Assembly: GCA_021018815.1 (NCBI GenBank)
Contig: JAITYX010000026.1
Location: 1,860,001 to 1,924,000, forward strand
Reading direction: 5' to 3'
Length of the DNA: 64,000 nt
Origin: Talinum fruticosum
Taxonomy: Eukaryota > Streptophyta > Magnoliopsida > Caryophyllales > Talinaceae
Part shown: in pieces, positions 61,385 through 64,000 of the stretch
Layout of the letters: each line of letters opens with the position of its first letter
Position numbering within the stretch: position 1 is the first letter of the stretch
Notes under the pieces: model-generated
Databases searched by the model: none
Seen by the model: the letters and a program-made list of their open reading frames with translations, nothing else
What the model was told of the DNA's origin: nothing
Made by a program: the position numbers and the translations under genes

Positions 61385-62835
61385 TCTCTCTCTTCCCTCT
61401 TTCTCTCTCCCCTGTGTTGAGTCTCTCTTTTTCCGCTCTTCTTTCACAAATTTTTTAAAAAACAATTTACAAAATTTATTTTATTTTTAAAGTATATTAT
61501 TTTTATAAAGAATTTTATATTTTTAGATAAAAATTAACTATTTATATCACAGATAATTTTTAAAAATTTTTTCAATAACAAAATTATTTAACATTTTAAA
61601 TTTTAGTTTTATTATTCGTTTCTTTTTTACGGTACCATTATACATTTTTTTGTCGGGTAGAGTGTTTATTAGTATTACTTACAACATATAAATTCATACA
61701 TGTTAACCTGAAAAAATATATATAACTTAATATTCATTGGTTTTTAGAATAACAAAAATTCAAATTTTATTTCGGATTTTGTCAACTCGATCCCTTCAAG
61801 CAAGAGAAGTATAGTAGGGAATTATATTATAAAAATATAATAAATAATTGTAAAATCTTGTAATTTTAAGGTTTTATAAATGATATTTTGAATAAGAATT
61901 TGTAATCCTGTAATTTTGTAAGTGTTATCCCAAATTTACATAGTTAAAATATCAAGATCACATACTTTTTTCACTCAACCCGACATTTTAACTATGTAAA
62001 TCCAGGATATTGCTTACAAAATCGTAAGATTACAAACTCTTATCCAAAGTATGATTTACAAAATTTTAAAATTCAAGATTACACAATTGTATTTAATATA
62101 TTTTATAATATGATTTCCTACTGTAATTCATGCTTGAAATGCTCGAGTTGGTAAAATTTTATTTTAAAAAATTATCTATAATATAAATAATCAATTTTTT
62201 TATCTAAATAAAAAATAAAAAATTATTTTTAAAATAATATTTTTAAAAATAGAATTATTTTTATTTTTTTTTAAAATGTTAAAATGTTAGATTGAGTGGA
62301 AAAAACTATTATACTCGACATTTTAATTATGTAAACCTATGATAGCACTTACCAAATCAAATATTATAAACTTTTATTCAAAATATCATTTATAAAGTCT
62401 TAAAATTACAAACTTTTATAATTGTCTTCATTATATTTTTATTATATGATTCCCTACTACTATACTTGAAGGGATCAAATTGACAAAATGTAAATAAATT
62501 TTTAATTTTTATTATTCAAAAAATCAATTAATATTAAGTTGTATATATATTTTCAGGTTAACATGTATGAATTTATATGTTATATTAACAAAAACTTTAA
62601 CTAATAAAAAAAATTTATGATGGTACCTTAAAAAAGAATCGAATAATAAAACAAAAATTTTAAATGTTAAATAATTTTATTATTGAAAAACATATGAAAA
62701 ATTATTTGTGATCTAAATAATTAATTTTATCTAAACAATACAGAATTCTTTATAAAAAATAATATAATGTAAAGATAAAATAATTATTTTATTGAAAAAA
62801 TTATTTTAAGAAAATATGAAGAGGAGAGAGAGGGG
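61385..62835. repeat. Large foldback palindrome, arms of about 0.5 kb
   Basis: The left arm (about 61385-61965) is mirrored by the right arm (about 62310-62835). Landmarks are cccttcaagcaagagaagtatagtaggg versus the mirrored ccctactactatacttgaaggg, and 'gttaacctgaaaaaatatatat' versus 'atatatattttcaggttaac'. Between them, 61977-62122 is a further inverted copy of the inner part of the left arm (61818-61965). The whole block is very AT-rich and non-coding. It may be a foldback transposon or the result of repeated inverted duplication. Confidence 0.8.
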
Positions 62836-62859
62836 GAAGAGAGAATGAAGCCCTCTTCC

Positions 62860-62998
62860 ATTTAGGTGTAAGAAGGTGCAAAAAAATTGTAAGATAGTTG
62901 TAAAGTTAGTTATAAAAAATTGTAATGAGATGTAAGTAAGTATAAGGAGTTGTAAGAAATTATAAGGTCTGTAAGTTAAAGATAAATGGAACAGGGCC
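62860..62998 (+). repeat. Subterminal repeats and right end of a Tourist-like element
   Basis: Degenerate agttgtaagaa-type repeats are followed by taaatggaacagggcc. On the minus strand this is a GGCCCTGTTCCATTTA terminus, which fits the PIF/Tourist G(N5)GTT pattern exactly. The next bases are TCA. The same family end is at 3254. Confidence 0.55.
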
Positions 62999-63017
62999 TC
63001 AGTGACTAAGAAAAGGA

Positions 63018-64000
63018 TGAAGATTTGTGCTTTAAGAGTCTTAATCACCCTAGAGTGGGGTGAATAGGGTGTGAAGAAAATTTTACGAAATTATAAAATT
63101 TGGTGCTTAAGTCTAAACACGTAAATGAGGAGGTAAGTCTAGATTGGACTTAGAAAGACATGAACAGGAGATTTTACGTGGAAACCCTCCGGAGCAGTAA
63201 AACCATGACCAATATTAGTCCGGATACCAAGTCAAATTCACTATTTTAAATCCAAAAATACAAAGATTAACTCTCCGAATTATTTCCTTAGATAATTTAA
63301 TACACGTTTTCCTAGGCATAGAAGCTACCTTATCTCGCCGTAGTACTTCCTAACCGAGATACCCTTTACGGTTAAATACGAATGAGTTGAGTTACCTCTT
63401 ACAGCTCAGCCAAGAGAAATACATAAGAATTGAGTAAGAATGAATGTAAGTGATTACAAGACTTCTTAGTTCAACTTAGAAGTTGAGAAACTAAGTACAT
63501 AGTTGAAAGCTAGAAGAGTTGTATTCCAACAAGCTTTTAAGTCTTGTAAAGTGGCTTCTATTTATAATCAACAACGCAAACAATCATTGTGCCTTAGGCT
63601 TAATTGAAGAGAATCACTAGTCATTGTAACGGATAGTTTGAATCCCTCGTAAAAGAACTATTGTGAACGTAGTCGTTGTGCATCGGTTCTTGGATTAAAA
63701 AATAATCCAACCCACTTGATGTTATTGTAATCTTGGGTGGAAATAATCATTAGACTCAAAGTTAAAGTTTACCAAAAATGGTAATAACCCTAACACGGTG
63801 TTTGAGTATGCCTAAAAATGCGGCTTTTCCGTCAACCGGCATTTAACGATAAACAATCGGTTGTTTTTGCTTTTCAAATTGAGATAAATTAAATTTTATT
63901 AACTTGCAAAAACAAACCAAAGTGGTACACGAAGTATAAAAATACTTTGGTCCAAGATTAGTCAAGGATATTAATTAACCAAAAAATATTTAGATGTTGA
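63018..64000 (-). mobile_element. Sirevirus-like LTR, 3' part (cut by window end)
   Basis: In + reading it starts TGAAGATTTGTGC, then 'caccctagagtggggtgaatagggtg', the minus-strand tail of the LTR family. The TATA box is near 63560. No primer-binding site lies to its left, so its body, if any, lies beyond the window, or it is a solo LTR. It is a diverged copy. Confidence 0.78.

Overview
The window is nuclear DNA of a flowering plant, most likely a eudicot. It is AT-rich, carries one intron-rich plant signalling gene with canonical GT-AG introns, and is otherwise dominated by nested plant retrotransposons (Sirevirus-type Ty1/copia, Athila-type Ty3/gypsy), PIF/Harbinger and hAT relics and MITE-like elements. 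No tRNA, rRNA, CRISPR or operon-like arrangement is seen.

Layout. 1-4733: three LTR copies of one Sirevirus-like family in + orientation, one of them a solo LTR with a near-perfect target-site duplication (TSD), and a Tourist-like TIR end. 4745-8714: an unidentified two-exon remnant and two LTR-like blocks. 8720-36143: one Sirevirus-type element on the minus strand, bounded by the 5-bp TSD CAATC. Its 3' LTR (left) was hit by a solo LTR of the same family (TSD ACCTT). Its pol gene was split by a 13.3 kb Athila-type element (18066-31326, TSD TTGGG), and a RNase H plus PIF/Harbinger block between RT and the env-like ORF lies in inverted orientation. The Athila insert has three LTRs and two internal regions. 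Its middle LTR was itself invaded by a further LTR (24667-27766) and partly deleted.

36144-41298: a 669-bp TIR element with a Pol III-like A/B box, AT-rich tandem duplications and one arm of a large inverted repeat. 41299-58240: the only recognisable host gene, a CBL-interacting protein kinase closest to CIPK3/CIPK26, minus strand, 14 coding exons and at least one 5' UTR intron. Its two largest introns hold a long-TIR element, a hAT transposase relic and a LINE-like relic. The exon structure and splice sites are clean, but exon 8 is one base short (89 instead of 90 bp) and the last exon carries two extra bases, so the assembled reading frame is broken. 58241-64000: promoter with an ABRE-type site, the second inverted-repeat arm interrupted by a Tourist-like MITE (TSD TTG), a foldback palindrome of about 1.45 kb, a Tourist-like end and another Sirevirus-type LTR.

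Relationships. The retroelements give a relative insertion order: Sirevirus element, then Athila insert in pol, then the LTR inside the Athila middle LTR. The CIPK would act in calcium (CBL) and ABA/nutrient signalling if intact. I recognise no novel biochemical system. The most unusual features are the disrupted CIPK frame, the TSD-bounded triple-LTR Athila compound, the triple hairpin module in its LTRs, the inverted pol block, and the mirrored repeats on both sides of the CIPK locus.
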